From: Brumimicrobium glaciale
GTDB taxonomy: Bacteria > Bacteroidota > Bacteroidia > Flavobacteriales_D > Crocinitomicaceae
Length of the DNA stretch: 64,000 nucleotides
Assembly (NCBI RefSeq): GCF_004152935.1
Contig: NZ_SETE01000001.1
Location: 248,001-312,000, forward strand
Reading direction: 5' to 3'
The notes beneath the pieces are model-generated. The model searched no databases and was not told the DNA's origin. It saw only the letters and a list, made by a program, of their open reading frames with translations. The translations under genes were made by a program, and so were the position numbers. This document shows, piece after piece, positions 34,747-44,126 of the stretch (within the stretch, counting starts at the first letter, position 1; each line of letters begins with the position of its first letter).

Positions 34747-36012
34747 ATGGATCCGTCGAGTATAATCGTCATCGTTATCGCAATTACCGCTTCAGCCTTT
34801 TTTTCAGGTATGGAGATCGCTTTTATTACTGCCAATCGATTAAAAATTGAATTGGACAATAAAAAAGGAACTTTTTCAGGGAAAGTACTTTCAAACTTTG
34901 TAAAACAAGATAGTCGTTTCATTGCAACTATGTTGTTGGGGAATAACATCGCATTGGTTGTTTATGGAATTTGGATGGCTCAACTAATGCAGCCATGGAT
35001 TTCACCTTTAGTAGGCGGAAGTGAGGTGGCTGTTCTTTTAATACAAACTATTTTATCTACCTTATTGATTTTGGTAACTGCAGAGTTTTTGCCAAAAGCT
35101 ACTTTTCAAATTAATCCAAATAGGGTTTTACAATTCCTTTCTTTTCCTCTGGCATTAATTTATGCACTACTTTATCCTTTAACAATTTTCACAATGACAA
35201 TCAGTAATGGATTGTTGCGTCTATTTGGAATGGATGTGAAAAGTGGGGAAATGGTGTTTTCAAAAATCGATTTAGATGACTACGTGCGTGACTTAAATGA
35301 GCGTATGGAGGATGAAAATGATTTAGATAATGAAATGCAAATCCTTCAAAATGCAATTGGTTTTTCTGATATAAAAGCCCGTGATTGCATGATTCCTAGA
35401 ACGGATATTGTAGCGATGGATATAGAATCTTCAATTGAAGACTTGAAAAATCGATTTATTGATACTGGACTTTCAAAAATATTGATTTACAGAGATACCA
35501 TTGATAATATCATCGGTTATGTGCATATTTTTGAATTGTTCAAAAAGCCAAATCGAATTAAAGAAGTTTTAATTCCAATTGCATTTGTTCCAGAAGCTGT
35601 TTTGGCAAAAGACTTATTAGAGTTATTTGCTAAACAACATGGAAATATCGCAATTGTCGTAGATGAATATGGTGGAACATCCGGATTAATCACAATTGAA
35701 GACGTTGTAGAGGAGATTTTTGGAGATATTGAAGACGAACATGATGTTGATCAATTATTAGAGCAACAAATTGATGCAACGACATATTTATTTTCAGCAC
35801 GACAAGATATTGATCATTTAAATGAAGTCTATGATTTTAATTTAGATGAATCAAGCGAGTATGAAACCTTGGGAGGTCTTGTTTTACACTACTTAGAGTC
35901 GATTCCAGAAGAAGGAACGATTCTCGAATTGGAAAACTATAGCATGAGAATTGAGGCGGTTTCTGACCGTAGAATTGAAATTATTCGCTTGAAGATTATT
36001 ACAAATCAGTAA
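34747..36012 (+). CDS. CNNM/CBS/CorC-HlyC transmembrane protein (hemolysin C-like family)
   Basis: The 421-residue protein has an N-terminal CNNM (DUF21) membrane domain with about three to four helices (FFSGMEIAFITANRLKIELD), a pair of CBS domains (about 205-320; ARDCMIPRTDIVAMD, IAIVVDEYGGTSGLITIEDV) and a C-terminal CorC/HlyC domain. The family takes part in Mg/Co efflux or divalent cation homeostasis; a paralogue, GldE, belongs to gliding motility in this phylum. I cannot separate the two from the sequence, and no gld neighbour is present, so I do not use the gldE name. Confidence 0.85.
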   Translation: MDPSSIIVIVIAITASAFFSGMEIAFITANRLKIELDNKKGTFSGKVLSNFVKQDSRFIATMLLGNNIALVVYGIWMAQLMQPWISPLVGGSEVAVLLIQTILSTLLILVTAEFLPKATFQINPNRVLQFLSFPLALIYALLYPLTIFTMTISNGLLRLFGMDVKSGEMVFSKIDLDDYVRDLNERMEDENDLDNEMQILQNAIGFSDIKARDCMIPRTDIVAMDIESSIEDLKNRFIDTGLSKILIYRDTIDNIIGYVHIFELFKKPNRIKEVLIPIAFVPEAVLAKDLLELFAKQHGNIAIVVDEYGGTSGLITIEDVVEEIFGDIEDEHDVDQLLEQQIDATTYLFSARQDIDHLNEVYDFNLDESSEYETLGGLVLHYLESIPEEGTILELENYSMRIEAVSDRRIEIIRLKIITNQ

Positions 36013-36092
36013 GAAAGAAATTATATGCTCATTTATCCTTTCATATTTTGATTCATAATATTATATTCGCAACCTTAAATTAAACAGAAAAA

Positions 36093-38294
36093 ATGGCTTT
36101 AATTGGAAAAATACGCGAGAAATCGTGGCTTTTGATTGCAGTAGTTGGTATTGCAATGCTTGCATTCATCATTGGTGACTTCAATTTCGGAGGAAATGGT
36201 CCTCAGGAAGATGTATATGGAATAGGAACTGTTGACGGCGAAAAAGTCGATGAACAACAGTATAATCTATTCTTAAACAATGCGCGTAATAACATTATGC
36301 AAAATAAGCAACAGCAAAATCCTACACAACAAGTAAGATTTACTGAGGAAGATGACAAAAATGCGGTAAGACAGGCTTGGCAAACTTCAATCATCGATGG
36401 ATTGATGAGAAAGGAGTACAAGCAAATTGGATTGGTTGTTGACGAGTATGAATTAGAGAACATTTTATATGGTTCGAATGGTTATAAACCTTCTTCAATC
36501 TCAACTCAATTTACAGATTCTATTACAGGTGAATTTGCTCCAGATCAATTGCGTCAAGCTTTAGATCAATTAAGAGAATCTCCTGAAGCAGGAAGTGCTA
36601 AACAGTATAAAGACTTAATGGACTACGTTGCGCAAGTGAGAGTAGAAGAAAAGTACAATGCACTTTTAACTGCTGGTGTTCATACGACAACATTGGAAGG
36701 TAAGCACGAATATAACGCTAAGAAAACAGTTAAGAATGTATCTTACGTTTACCAGAGCTTTACAAAAGTTCCAAATGACGCAGTTGCTGAACCAACTGAT
36801 GAAGAAGTAAAGAAATACTTTGATGCGCACAAAAAGGATAAAAAGTACAATCAAAAGGCGAGTCGTAAGATTGCTTATTTCGTACTTCCAGTGAATCCAA
36901 GTAAAGAAGATTCAATGGCATCATTTGACCGTTTGCAGAAATTGAAACCAAAATTTGCAGCTGCTAAGAATGATTCATCTTTTGTTTTGCGTTTTAGTGA
37001 TATTAAAAGATATGCAAACGATTCAACTTCTATGGCTAAGCCAGAAGGAAATGGTCAACAAGGGCCAACTTATCCAGCTTCTGTAGCTTCAGAAATTGAA
37101 AACGCTAATGTTGGTGATGTTGTAGGACCTTATGTTGGTCAAAACGGAGCTAAAATTTCTAAGGTTTTAGGATTTGGTGAAGAAAAAACAGCTACTGTTC
37201 GTCATATTTTATTGAATGCAGGTTCTCCAGAAGAATTCGAAGCAGCTCAAACAAAAGCAGACAGCATAATGAAGGTTATTCGTTCTAAGAATAATTTCGA
37301 AGAAATGGTAACTGAATTTAGTGAAGATCCAGGATCTGTAAATAATGGTGGGAAATATGAAAAATTCCCTAAAGGACAAATGGTTCCTGAATTTAACGAT
37401 TTCTCTTTCTACAAGCCAATCGGAACTATGGGAACTGTAAAAACAACTTACGGAATTCACATTGTTGAGGTTATGGAGCGTGAAGCTACAAAACGTCCTA
37501 TTCTTGCAGATATCATCAAAAATATTGAAGCAACTAAAAGTACAGCTGACCAAGTAAACAGTGAAGCATCAAATTACATTTATGATTTAGATGATAAGTT
37601 TGAAGGGAAATCAAATAAAGCAAGAGACTCAATTTTTGACGCTTATGCAGTTGGAAAAGGATATACAGTTAGATTTTCTACAATTCAAGATGAAGAGCCT
37701 ACTGTAACAGGATTTAATGAATTAGCTGAAGGTCGTATTTTACGTCTTGCTTACGATGAAGGAAATAAAGCAGGAACAATTAGTTCTTCACCAATTCGTG
37801 ATAACAACCGTATTATTGTAGCTTTTATTTCTGATGTTATTGAAGCAGGTACACCAAGACTGGAAACAGTTGAAGACGCAATGCGTGCTGAGTTACGTAA
37901 AGAGAAACAAGCGAATTACTTAATCGATCAAATGTTAGGTAAGGAAAATGATCTTCAAGCATTGGCAAACGAAATGGGAGCTAAACTTGAAAGCGAAGGA
38001 TTAACTTTCTCAGCAAGTAATGTTGCTGTTGGACGTGAGCCACAAATTATCGGAACAGCATTTTCTGGATTAGTAGACGGAGAAACTTCAGTGCCTGTTA
38101 AAGGTTCTAACGGAGTGTTCGTACTGCGTGTTGATCAAACAACATCTGCACCTGAAACAACAGATTATTCAGCTGAAATTGAGCAAATCAAATCTCAGAA
38201 TAAAACAACTGTAGAAAACCAATTCCGTACTGCACTGATTGAATCAGCAAACGTAATTGACAATAGAAAATTAAGAAGACACGGGATCCGTTAG
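36093..38294 (+). CDS. PpiD/SurA-like peptidyl-prolyl isomerase (membrane-anchored foldase)
   Basis: The 733-residue protein has one N-terminal membrane helix (SWLLIAVVGIAMLAFIIGDF) without a cleavage site, a SurA-N-like helical region, a parvulin PPIase domain (about 365-465; ATVRHILLNAG, FSEDPGSVNNGGKYEKF, TTYGIHIVEVMERE) and a C-terminal helical and PPIase-like region. This is the PpiD type of periplasmic chaperone that assists outer-membrane and secreted protein folding at the Sec translocon. A strong bidirectional terminator follows. Length is normal for Bacteroidetes members. Confidence 0.88.
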   Translation: MALIGKIREKSWLLIAVVGIAMLAFIIGDFNFGGNGPQEDVYGIGTVDGEKVDEQQYNLFLNNARNNIMQNKQQQNPTQQVRFTEEDDKNAVRQAWQTSIIDGLMRKEYKQIGLVVDEYELENILYGSNGYKPSSISTQFTDSITGEFAPDQLRQALDQLRESPEAGSAKQYKDLMDYVAQVRVEEKYNALLTAGVHTTTLEGKHEYNAKKTVKNVSYVYQSFTKVPNDAVAEPTDEEVKKYFDAHKKDKKYNQKASRKIAYFVLPVNPSKEDSMASFDRLQKLKPKFAAAKNDSSFVLRFSDIKRYANDSTSMAKPEGNGQQGPTYPASVASEIENANVGDVVGPYVGQNGAKISKVLGFGEEKTATVRHILLNAGSPEEFEAAQTKADSIMKVIRSKNNFEEMVTEFSEDPGSVNNGGKYEKFPKGQMVPEFNDFSFYKPIGTMGTVKTTYGIHIVEVMEREATKRPILADIIKNIEATKSTADQVNSEASNYIYDLDDKFEGKSNKARDSIFDAYAVGKGYTVRFSTIQDEEPTVTGFNELAEGRILRLAYDEGNKAGTISSSPIRDNNRIIVAFISDVIEAGTPRLETVEDAMRAELRKEKQANYLIDQMLGKENDLQALANEMGAKLESEGLTFSASNVAVGREPQIIGTAFSGLVDGETSVPVKGSNGVFVLRVDQTTSAPETTDYSAEIEQIKSQNKTTVENQFRTALIESANVIDNRKLRRHGIR

Positions 38295-38306
38295 TCAACT
38301 TTCATT

Positions 38307-38352
38307 AAAAAAAAAAGCCGCCAAGACTTTAAGTCTTGGCGGCTTTTTTTTT
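38307..38352. terminator. Strong bidirectional intrinsic terminator
   Basis: A perfect 13-bp stem (GCCGCCAAGACTT and its complement, 38317-38329 and 38331-38343) has ten A before it and nine T after it. It ends the PpiD-like transcript. Confidence 0.92.
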
Positions 38353-38353
38353 A

Positions 38354-38461
38354 ATGAAAAATGAAAAATGAAAAATGAAAAATGAAAAATGAAAAATGAA
38401 AAATGAAAAATGAAAAATGAAAAATGAAAAATGAAAAATGAAAAATGAAAAATGAAAAATG
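38354..38461. repeat. Heptanucleotide tandem repeat, ATGAAAA x 15
   Basis: Fifteen exact copies of ATGAAAA plus a partial one follow the terminator directly. It is not multiple-of-three in unit length and sits outside genes, 210 bases before the next start. Shorter runs of the same word occur near 60487. The rest of the 38462-38671 gap shows no gene. Confidence 0.97.
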
Positions 38462-38671
38462 TGGGATTGCGAATGAGGAATGATTAATTGATGAACCTTG
38501 GCAAGTTTAATTCTTAATCTATCCATTGCAAAATATCCATTGTCAATTATCCCTTCTTTTCTTAGGACTATCTGATTATTAGTCGATATAATAAAAGTAA
38601 ACGACAAGTGTTTTAAATTTCTTTTAGGTTTTTCAAAAAATGTGTATTATTTTTATATCACATACTACATC

Positions 38672-39361
38672 ATGAAAAGTAAAATTAAATATACAATCAT
38701 AACAATACTTCTTACCATTTCAACAAGTTCTTTTGGACAATTTGGTTTTCTAGGAGCTAATTATACTTATCAAATTCAAGGCAATAATCTTCAATTATTT
38801 TCTGAAGTAGGGTTTTCATATGGGTCTGGTAGTTCTTGCCCAAGAATAGACACGGTCATAGTTTCTAAAATAAATAATGTTATATCGATAGATTTATATT
38901 TTGATACGAGAGCATTTTGGACACTATTAGGTTGCAATGCTTATGATACTACATCAATAAATTTTATAAATGTAGACACTAATTTAACGGCAGTATTGGT
39001 TAATACAAATCTTATAAGGTATGGTGCAACCGAGAATGACTCAACACATTTAAAAGTTCAAACAGATACTTTAATACTCGGTTCACTCAGTATTGTTGAG
39101 AATTTCTTAGACAATGATATAAGATTATTCCCTAATCCAGCAAGCAATAAACTCAACTTCACGCTAAAAGACAATTCAAATTCTATCCAACTAGAAATTA
39201 TTGATGTTACAGGAAATCAAGTAAAAGCTGGGCGTTTTTTAAATCAAGAAAACGGAGAATTTAAAAATGCTATAGATATTTCAGATTTAAAGAAGGGTTT
39301 GTATTTCTGTAAATTTTCGAACGGAGACAAACAAGTTACACGAAAATTCATAAAGCAATAA
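38672..39361 (+). CDS. Secreted protein with T9SS type A sorting domain
   Basis: I chose ATG 38672 because it starts the signal peptide (KYTIITILLTISTSSFGQ); an upstream TTG/ATG in the same frame would add unrelated residues. The mature protein is about 210 residues, with a central cysteine-containing region of unknown fold (SCPRIDTVIVSK, LGCNAYDTTS) and a C-terminal type A sorting domain (IRLFPNPASNKLNFTL to FIKQ). It is exported and probably exposed by the type IX system. I do not recognise the central domain. Confidence 0.75.
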   Translation: MKSKIKYTIITILLTISTSSFGQFGFLGANYTYQIQGNNLQLFSEVGFSYGSGSSCPRIDTVIVSKINNVISIDLYFDTRAFWTLLGCNAYDTTSINFINVDTNLTAVLVNTNLIRYGATENDSTHLKVQTDTLILGSLSIVENFLDNDIRLFPNPASNKLNFTLKDNSNSIQLEIIDVTGNQVKAGRFLNQENGEFKNAIDISDLKKGLYFCKFSNGDKQVTRKFIKQ

Positions 39362-39390
39362 TAGTTTTTGAATTACGAATTACAAAAATC

Positions 39391-39428
39391 AATTACGAAT
39401 TACGAGTTACAATTCGTAATTCGTAATT
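39391..39428. other. Long AATTACG-based hairpin between convergent genes
   Basis: A perfect 15-bp stem (39391-39405 and 39414-39428) built from AATTACGAATTACGA and its complement lies between the T9SS gene and ansA. Extra AATTACGAATTAC words flank it. Its position between convergent genes suits a transcription stop, but no T-run is present. Confidence 0.7.
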
Positions 39429-39445
39429 TAATAATTCGTAATTAT

Positions 39446-40462
39446 TTACTCTCCCACCAAAGAAACCTGCATTAAACGGTTGATTTCATTCGTATCTGAA
39501 TAATTCCCCAACAAAAACATAATCTTCGTAATAGCAGCTTCTGTGGTTAAATCTCCGCCGCTTATTACCCCAATTTGGTTAAGCATTGTTGAATTCGCAT
39601 ATTTCCCTTGGGAGACACTTCCGGAAGAACATTGCGTAATATTGATTACAATTCCTCCTTCTGAAATATAAGATTTAATCATCTCGAAAAATGTTGTGTT
39701 ACTCGGTACATTTCCTGCTCCGAAAGATTCCAATACAACCGCTTTTACGAGTTGGAAATCAAACATACTTTTGTAAACAGAAGTCGAGAATCCTGGGAAG
39801 ATTTTCATCAATGCAACCCTATCATCCATTTTATATTTATAATCTAATTCGGGTAAATTAGTTTTAAAGAATGCTGCAGTATTGTATCTGATATCTACTC
39901 CCGCCAATGCCAAATCTAAATAATTTGGAGAAATGAAGGCCTCAAAAGCATGCGCTGAAACTTTTGAAGTTCTATTTCCTCTGTATAAAGAGTATTCAAA
40001 GTAAATAGCAACTTCTTGGATTATACTTTCATCTTCAATTTTTGATGCAGCTATTTCTATCGATGTAATCAAATTCTCTTTCCCATCTGTTCGAATCGTT
40101 CCAATTGGCAATTGAGATCCTGTTAAAATAACTGGTTTCCTGATTCCTTGCAGCATAAAACTCAAAGCACTAGCCGTAAAAGCCATAGTGTCGGAACCAT
40201 GCAAAACAACAAAACCGTCAAACGATTCATAATTATCGACTACCTTTTGAGCGATGTCTTGCCAAATTTTTGGGTTCATGTCAGAAGAATCAATTGGCTC
40301 ACCCAAAGAAACCACTTTCAATTCTGCGTTGATACGGGAAAGTTCTGGTATTTGGTCGCTTAAATGATCGAAATCAAAAGCCATTAATGCACCCGTTTCT
40401 GGATCTTCAATCATTCCAATTGTTCCTCCTGTGTAGATCAATAAAACCTTCGACTGCTTCAT
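39446..40462 (-). CDS. ansA: Type I L-asparaginase
   Basis: The 338-residue enzyme hydrolyses asparagine to aspartate and ammonia in the cytoplasm. The nucleophile Thr is in LIYTGGTIGM, and the second catalytic signature is VVLHGSDTMAFTASALSFML. There is no signal peptide, which separates it from periplasmic type II enzymes. It starts 2 bases after the TatD gene's stop and is the last gene of a likely HemJ-like/TatD/ansA operon. Confidence 0.92.
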   Translation of the reverse strand: MKQSKVLLIYTGGTIGMIEDPETGALMAFDFDHLSDQIPELSRINAELKVVSLGEPIDSSDMNPKIWQDIAQKVVDNYESFDGFVVLHGSDTMAFTASALSFMLQGIRKPVILTGSQLPIGTIRTDGKENLITSIEIAASKIEDESIIQEVAIYFEYSLYRGNRTSKVSAHAFEAFISPNYLDLALAGVDIRYNTAAFFKTNLPELDYKYKMDDRVALMKIFPGFSTSVYKSMFDFQLVKAVVLESFGAGNVPSNTTFFEMIKSYISEGGIVINITQCSSGSVSQGKYANSTMLNQIGVISGGDLTTEAAITKIMFLLGNYSDTNEINRLMQVSLVGE

Positions 40463-40464
40463 AA

Positions 40465-41241
40465 TTACGATTTTATTTTAAAGACTTCCAATGCATTTTT
40501 AGTGGTAATTCTGCCCACTTCTTCTTCACTAATTCCATGGATGTCCGATAATTTTTTTGCGATATAAGGAATGTATGAACTTTCATTTCTTTTTCCTCTA
40601 AACGGCATTGGAGCAAGATATGGAGCGTCTGTTTCTAAAACGATATGTTCCAAATCAATATTTTGAATTGCTTTATCTACTCCGCTATTTTTGAATGTCA
40701 CAACGCCACCAATTCCCAATTTAAATCCTCCGTAATTAAGAATGCGATTTGCTTGTTCTTCAGTTCCAGTAAAACAATGAAAAACGCCAAATAATCGTTC
40801 ATCATTTTCTTGATCCAAGACTTCAAATATTTCATCGAATGCATCTCTGCAATGAATTACGATTGGTAATTCTTCGTCCTTAGCCCAGTTAATTTGTGCT
40901 CGAAAAGATTCCGTTTGTTCTTTCTGTAAAGTCTTATCCCAATACAAATCGATACCAATTTCTCCAATGGCAATGTGCTGACCTTTCTTGTAATGTGTTT
41001 TAACTTCCTCTAATTGCTTTTCCCATTCTTTGGCAACATCACAAGGATGAATTCCCATCATGGAATAACATGTGCCTGGATAATCTTTGACCAATTGCTC
41101 CATTTTAGGAATGGAATCCATATCGATATTTGGAAGAAAGAATTTTGTTACTCCGCTATCAATGGCACGTTTGATCATGTCATCACGGTCTTCGTCAAAT
41201 TGGTCTACGTAAAGATGGGCGTGGGTATCTATATATGTCAT
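40465..41241 (-). CDS. TatD-family metal-dependent hydrolase
   Basis: The 258-residue TIM-barrel protein has the family's metal ligands: YIDTHAHLY (HxH), IGEIGIDLYWD (Glu), VIHCRDAF, GVFHCFTGT and VLETDAPYLAP. TatD proteins are 3'-5' DNA exonucleases or related deoxyribonuclease-like hydrolases in the cytoplasm. It begins 1 base after the HemJ-like stop and is followed by ansA within 2 bases, so the three are translationally close. Confidence 0.93.
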   Translation of the reverse strand: MTYIDTHAHLYVDQFDEDRDDMIKRAIDSGVTKFFLPNIDMDSIPKMEQLVKDYPGTCYSMMGIHPCDVAKEWEKQLEEVKTHYKKGQHIAIGEIGIDLYWDKTLQKEQTESFRAQINWAKDEELPIVIHCRDAFDEIFEVLDQENDERLFGVFHCFTGTEEQANRILNYGGFKLGIGGVVTFKNSGVDKAIQNIDLEHIVLETDAPYLAPMPFRGKRNESSYIPYIAKKLSDIHGISEEEVGRITTKNALEVFKIKS

Positions 41242-41242
41242 T

Positions 41243-41776
41243 CTATTTTTTTCTGTATCGTTTGTAAATCTTTATTGCAATCATCAAAGCTACGGCAACT
41301 GCGAAAAACCCTACTGTTCCGTAAATCCAATTGAGACTGTTTTTCATAACCACCAAAAACACGATAGCTACAAGAGCCAAAGTGGCTACCTCATTCCATA
41401 AGCGCAGTTTGTTAGAATTCCAAGTAAAAATATCTTTGTCCATTTTCTTCATGATTCTTTGACTTTTGAAATGATAGACAAGTAACAGAACAATGAAAGT
41501 AAGCTTGAGGTGCATCCATGGCATTTTTAATAATGCAGGATTTATAATAAGCATCCAAATTCCGAAAAGCAACGTCAAAATCATTGCTGGAGTAGTGATG
41601 ATCCACCACAGTTTTTTCTCCATTATCTTAAACTGATTACCAAGAATCTGTTTTTCTTGTTCGCCTTTGTCTTGTGCTTCGGTATGATAAATAAATAAAC
41701 GCACGATGTAGAATAGTCCAGCAAACCAGCTGACCATAAAAATAATGTGCAATGCTTTTAATACGGTATAACTCAT
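41243..41776 (-). CDS. hemJ: HemJ/CopD-like membrane protein
   Basis: The 177-residue protein has four to five hydrophobic helices. The conserved His of UPF0093/HemJ is in YTVLKALHIIFMVSWFAGLF, and the MHLKLTFIVLLLVYH segment carries the conserved Lys. HemJ oxidises protoporphyrinogen IX in haem synthesis. I prefer the ATG at 41776 (MSYTVLKAL) to the one at 41785, since the family starts here. The gene is the first of the HemJ/TatD/ansA cluster. Confidence 0.78.
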   Translation of the reverse strand: MSYTVLKALHIIFMVSWFAGLFYIVRLFIYHTEAQDKGEQEKQILGNQFKIMEKKLWWIITTPAMILTLLFGIWMLIINPALLKMPWMHLKLTFIVLLLVYHFKSQRIMKKMDKDIFTWNSNKLRLWNEVATLALVAIVFLVVMKNSLNWIYGTVGFFAVAVALMIAIKIYKRYRKK

Positions 41777-41919
41777 GATGAGCAAAGTTAAAGGGATTCT
41801 TTGAAAATATGTGAAAGTGGTGAATGATTTTATAGAAATGGAATGTGAATAACACTTCCATCCTAAAGATTTTACCCAATTATTTATCTTTCTTTAACCT
41901 ATAAGTCTCTAGCTTGTAT

Positions 41920-41927
41920 TAATTTTG
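41920..41927 (+). promoter_or_regulatory. -7 element of the thioesterase gene
   Basis: TAATTTTG fits TAnnTTTG and ends 16 bases before the ATG. Confidence 0.55.
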
Positions 41928-41943
41928 TCAAAAATAACATCCG

Positions 41944-42465
41944 ATGAAAACAAAAACTCCAAAAGAATCTACGACTGTAACAACGAAAATTGTATTGCCT
42001 AATGATACTAATCCTCATGGGAACTTATTTGGAGGTCAGCTTTTGGGTTGGATGGATGTTACAGCGGCAATTACTGCACAGCGACACAGCAGAAGAGTTG
42101 TGGTAACGGCTTCTGTAAATAGTGTTTCTTTTGGTTCTCCAATTAGAGAGTCGGATGTGGTGACTTTGGAAGCAAATATTTCACGTGCTTTTAATAGTTC
42201 GATGGAAATTATCATTGATGTTTACGTAGAAAATCAAGTTTCAGGCGTACGCAAAAAACACAATGAAGCTATTTATACTTTCGTAGCTGTTGATCAAAAT
42301 GGTGGAACGATTACTGTTCCTCAACTTGTGCCAGAAACAGAAGAAGAAAAAGAACGTTACGATGGTGCTTTGCGAAGAAAACAATTGAGTTTAATTCTTG
42401 CAGATAAAATGAAACCAGAAGACGCAACAGAATTGAAACGTTTGTTTTTACCGGATGGAGAGTAG
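41944..42465 (+). CDS. Acyl-CoA thioesterase (hotdog fold, YciA-like)
   Basis: The 173-residue protein has the hotdog signature NPHGNLFGGQLLGWMDVTAAI, with the catalytic Asp in WMD, and SVSFGSPIRESDVVTLEANI and the strand-rich core. The family hydrolyses fatty acyl-CoA in the cytoplasm. The gene stands alone with its own promoter element; a 323-base gap follows. Confidence 0.88.
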   Translation: MKTKTPKESTTVTTKIVLPNDTNPHGNLFGGQLLGWMDVTAAITAQRHSRRVVVTASVNSVSFGSPIRESDVVTLEANISRAFNSSMEIIIDVYVENQVSGVRKKHNEAIYTFVAVDQNGGTITVPQLVPETEEEKERYDGALRRKQLSLILADKMKPEDATELKRLFLPDGE

Positions 42466-42599
42466 GTTTGAAACTTTATGCTTATCCGATACTTTACCAG
42501 TAAGTCTAGAATTATATTTTCGTTTTTTACCACATCCTAGGTTTTCTTAAGAAATTAGGTGTGATTTAACTTAATGGTAAGAAAACGGTTAATATTAAT

Positions 42600-42700
42600 G
42601 ACCCCTAGCAATCTGCGTTTATCCGAATTCACCATAAGTGAAAAATCCGTGAGTATCCGCGTTGCTTGCATCAGTGTCATCGGCGTGCCATTACAGCGCT
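42600..42700. repeat. Interspersed CGCGGAT-family repeat
   Basis: The 323-base gap after the thioesterase contains AAATCCGTGAGTATCCGCGT and TTGCTTGCATCAGTGTCATC followed by GGCGTGCCATTAC, inverse relatives of the words near 10900, 21460 and 22560. Nothing else is visible in the gap. Confidence 0.55.
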
Positions 42701-42788
42701 TACCATTTTTTCGGCAATAATGGTGAAATTATTAAATTACTGGTAAAGATTTCGATAGGCATATAAAACTTTTTTTATACTTATTCTT

Positions 42789-44114
42789 CTACCAAAAACT
42801 AGAAATACTCAAACTTTTTGGATTTCTAAGTGCATTCCAGTCTTTCAAAACTAGTTGAAGACGAAGATTGTTCTCACTCGTTTTTTCTGCTTTTAATTCA
42901 CCAATGATTCCTGGGATATTAACATTCAAGTAAAAGATTTGCTTTAATTCTTGATTTTTGAAATCATTTTTTTGTGTATTTGCTTTTATACTGTTATTCT
43001 CTGTTTTTGTATTTAATGAAGGCAATAAAGCAATCTGCATTTTATCTTTATCAGATTTCACATTTGGTAGCTGGTATATTAAAGCTAAACTTTCAGCGGG
43101 TTGATTACTTCCCCAGTATATTCCAACATCGGGAATGCTGTCTATTTTCACAATTTTCTTTTCCACTTGATTAAAATCATCATCAAACTCTGTAATGATT
43201 TGAATAGTTTCATATGTTGATTTACCACCCATTTGAATTGAAGTTTTTCCATTCCACAGTTCTAGTAGTTCTTTTGCAACTGCTGGTAATTTAGCTAATA
43301 TGAGAGTAGATTTATCCTTTAGGAATGGATTAATCGTAGAAATAAGATGTTCCTTATCAAAATTTATAAATGCTTGTACATTCTTTTTTCGTGTTGGATA
43401 AATTTCAATTCCTGTTTCTGAATTAAATTGAATCGGATGATTTTTGGCAACTTTCCAATCCATTGTTAAGCTTAAATCATTATTGTAATTATAGAAAAAA
43501 GTAGCGTAATCTGTTGAATCAATATGAGGAGTTCCAGTAGTATTTATTATTCCAAAATTTGATTTTTCAAGGAGCTTTTTAAAGAATAAACCTGGCTTTG
43601 ATTTTTTATCTGATAAAGCATTCAAAGCACCGTTTCCAAAATTTAGTTTTATGTATTTAGGATGTTTTTCTGCACTTATGGCTGTGTTTCCGGAAATATA
43701 TAGATTAGATTTTTCCTTTAAAGGTTTAATATTAAAAAAACTGGAGAGTTTCGTGAAAGCATCTTCAAAAAGAGATGAATCAACTATTTCCATGTAAAAA
43801 GAGCTATACTTTTCTTCTGAAATAGAAAAAGTAAAATAGGTTTTTTCTAATTTTAATCCTGATTTCAGCAGTGTGCTTTTAATCTCGCTTAATGCAATAT
43901 TATTCGTTATGCTTTTCTCAACTTTGGAATTGTATTGAATGGCTTCATCTAAGAGTTCAATAAAATTAGCGTGATAAGCAATGTCAGTTTCCGAAACATG
44001 ATCAATAAGTTGAAATTGCTCTTCTTTCTTTTGTTTAGAAAAGTAAAAAATTAAAGCCACCATTCCGATCAGAATAGCTAGAGCAGCGATGGTGACTTTA
44101 GTTTTTTTAGCCAT
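42789..44114 (-). CDS. Membrane-anchored exported protein of unknown function
   Basis: The 441-residue product has a single N-terminal membrane helix (VTIAALAILIGMVALIFYF) followed by a lysine-rich stretch and a long soluble domain, probably periplasmic. I do not recognise the domain; there is a repeated strand/turn pattern and a hydrophobic C-terminal LQLVLKDWNALRNPKSLSIS. It starts 12 bases after the 640-residue gene and is probably cotranscribed with it. The two may act together in the envelope. Confidence 0.6.
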   Translation of the reverse strand: MAKKTKVTIAALAILIGMVALIFYFSKQKKEEQFQLIDHVSETDIAYHANFIELLDEAIQYNSKVEKSITNNIALSEIKSTLLKSGLKLEKTYFTFSISEEKYSSFYMEIVDSSLFEDAFTKLSSFFNIKPLKEKSNLYISGNTAISAEKHPKYIKLNFGNGALNALSDKKSKPGLFFKKLLEKSNFGIINTTGTPHIDSTDYATFFYNYNNDLSLTMDWKVAKNHPIQFNSETGIEIYPTRKKNVQAFINFDKEHLISTINPFLKDKSTLILAKLPAVAKELLELWNGKTSIQMGGKSTYETIQIITEFDDDFNQVEKKIVKIDSIPDVGIYWGSNQPAESLALIYQLPNVKSDKDKMQIALLPSLNTKTENNSIKANTQKNDFKNQELKQIFYLNVNIPGIIGELKAEKTSENNLRLQLVLKDWNALRNPKSLSISSFW

Positions 44115-44126
44115 TTAGAAAACGCT

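Noticed and set aside
34747-36012. Naming the CNNM/CBS gene gldE
   Set aside because: The family has several members in Bacteroidetes and no gliding-motility gene lies nearby.
38329-38607. Minus-strand reading frame of repeated FHFSFFI residues
   Set aside because: It is a translation of the ATGAAAA tandem repeat and the terminator, with no homologue-like features.
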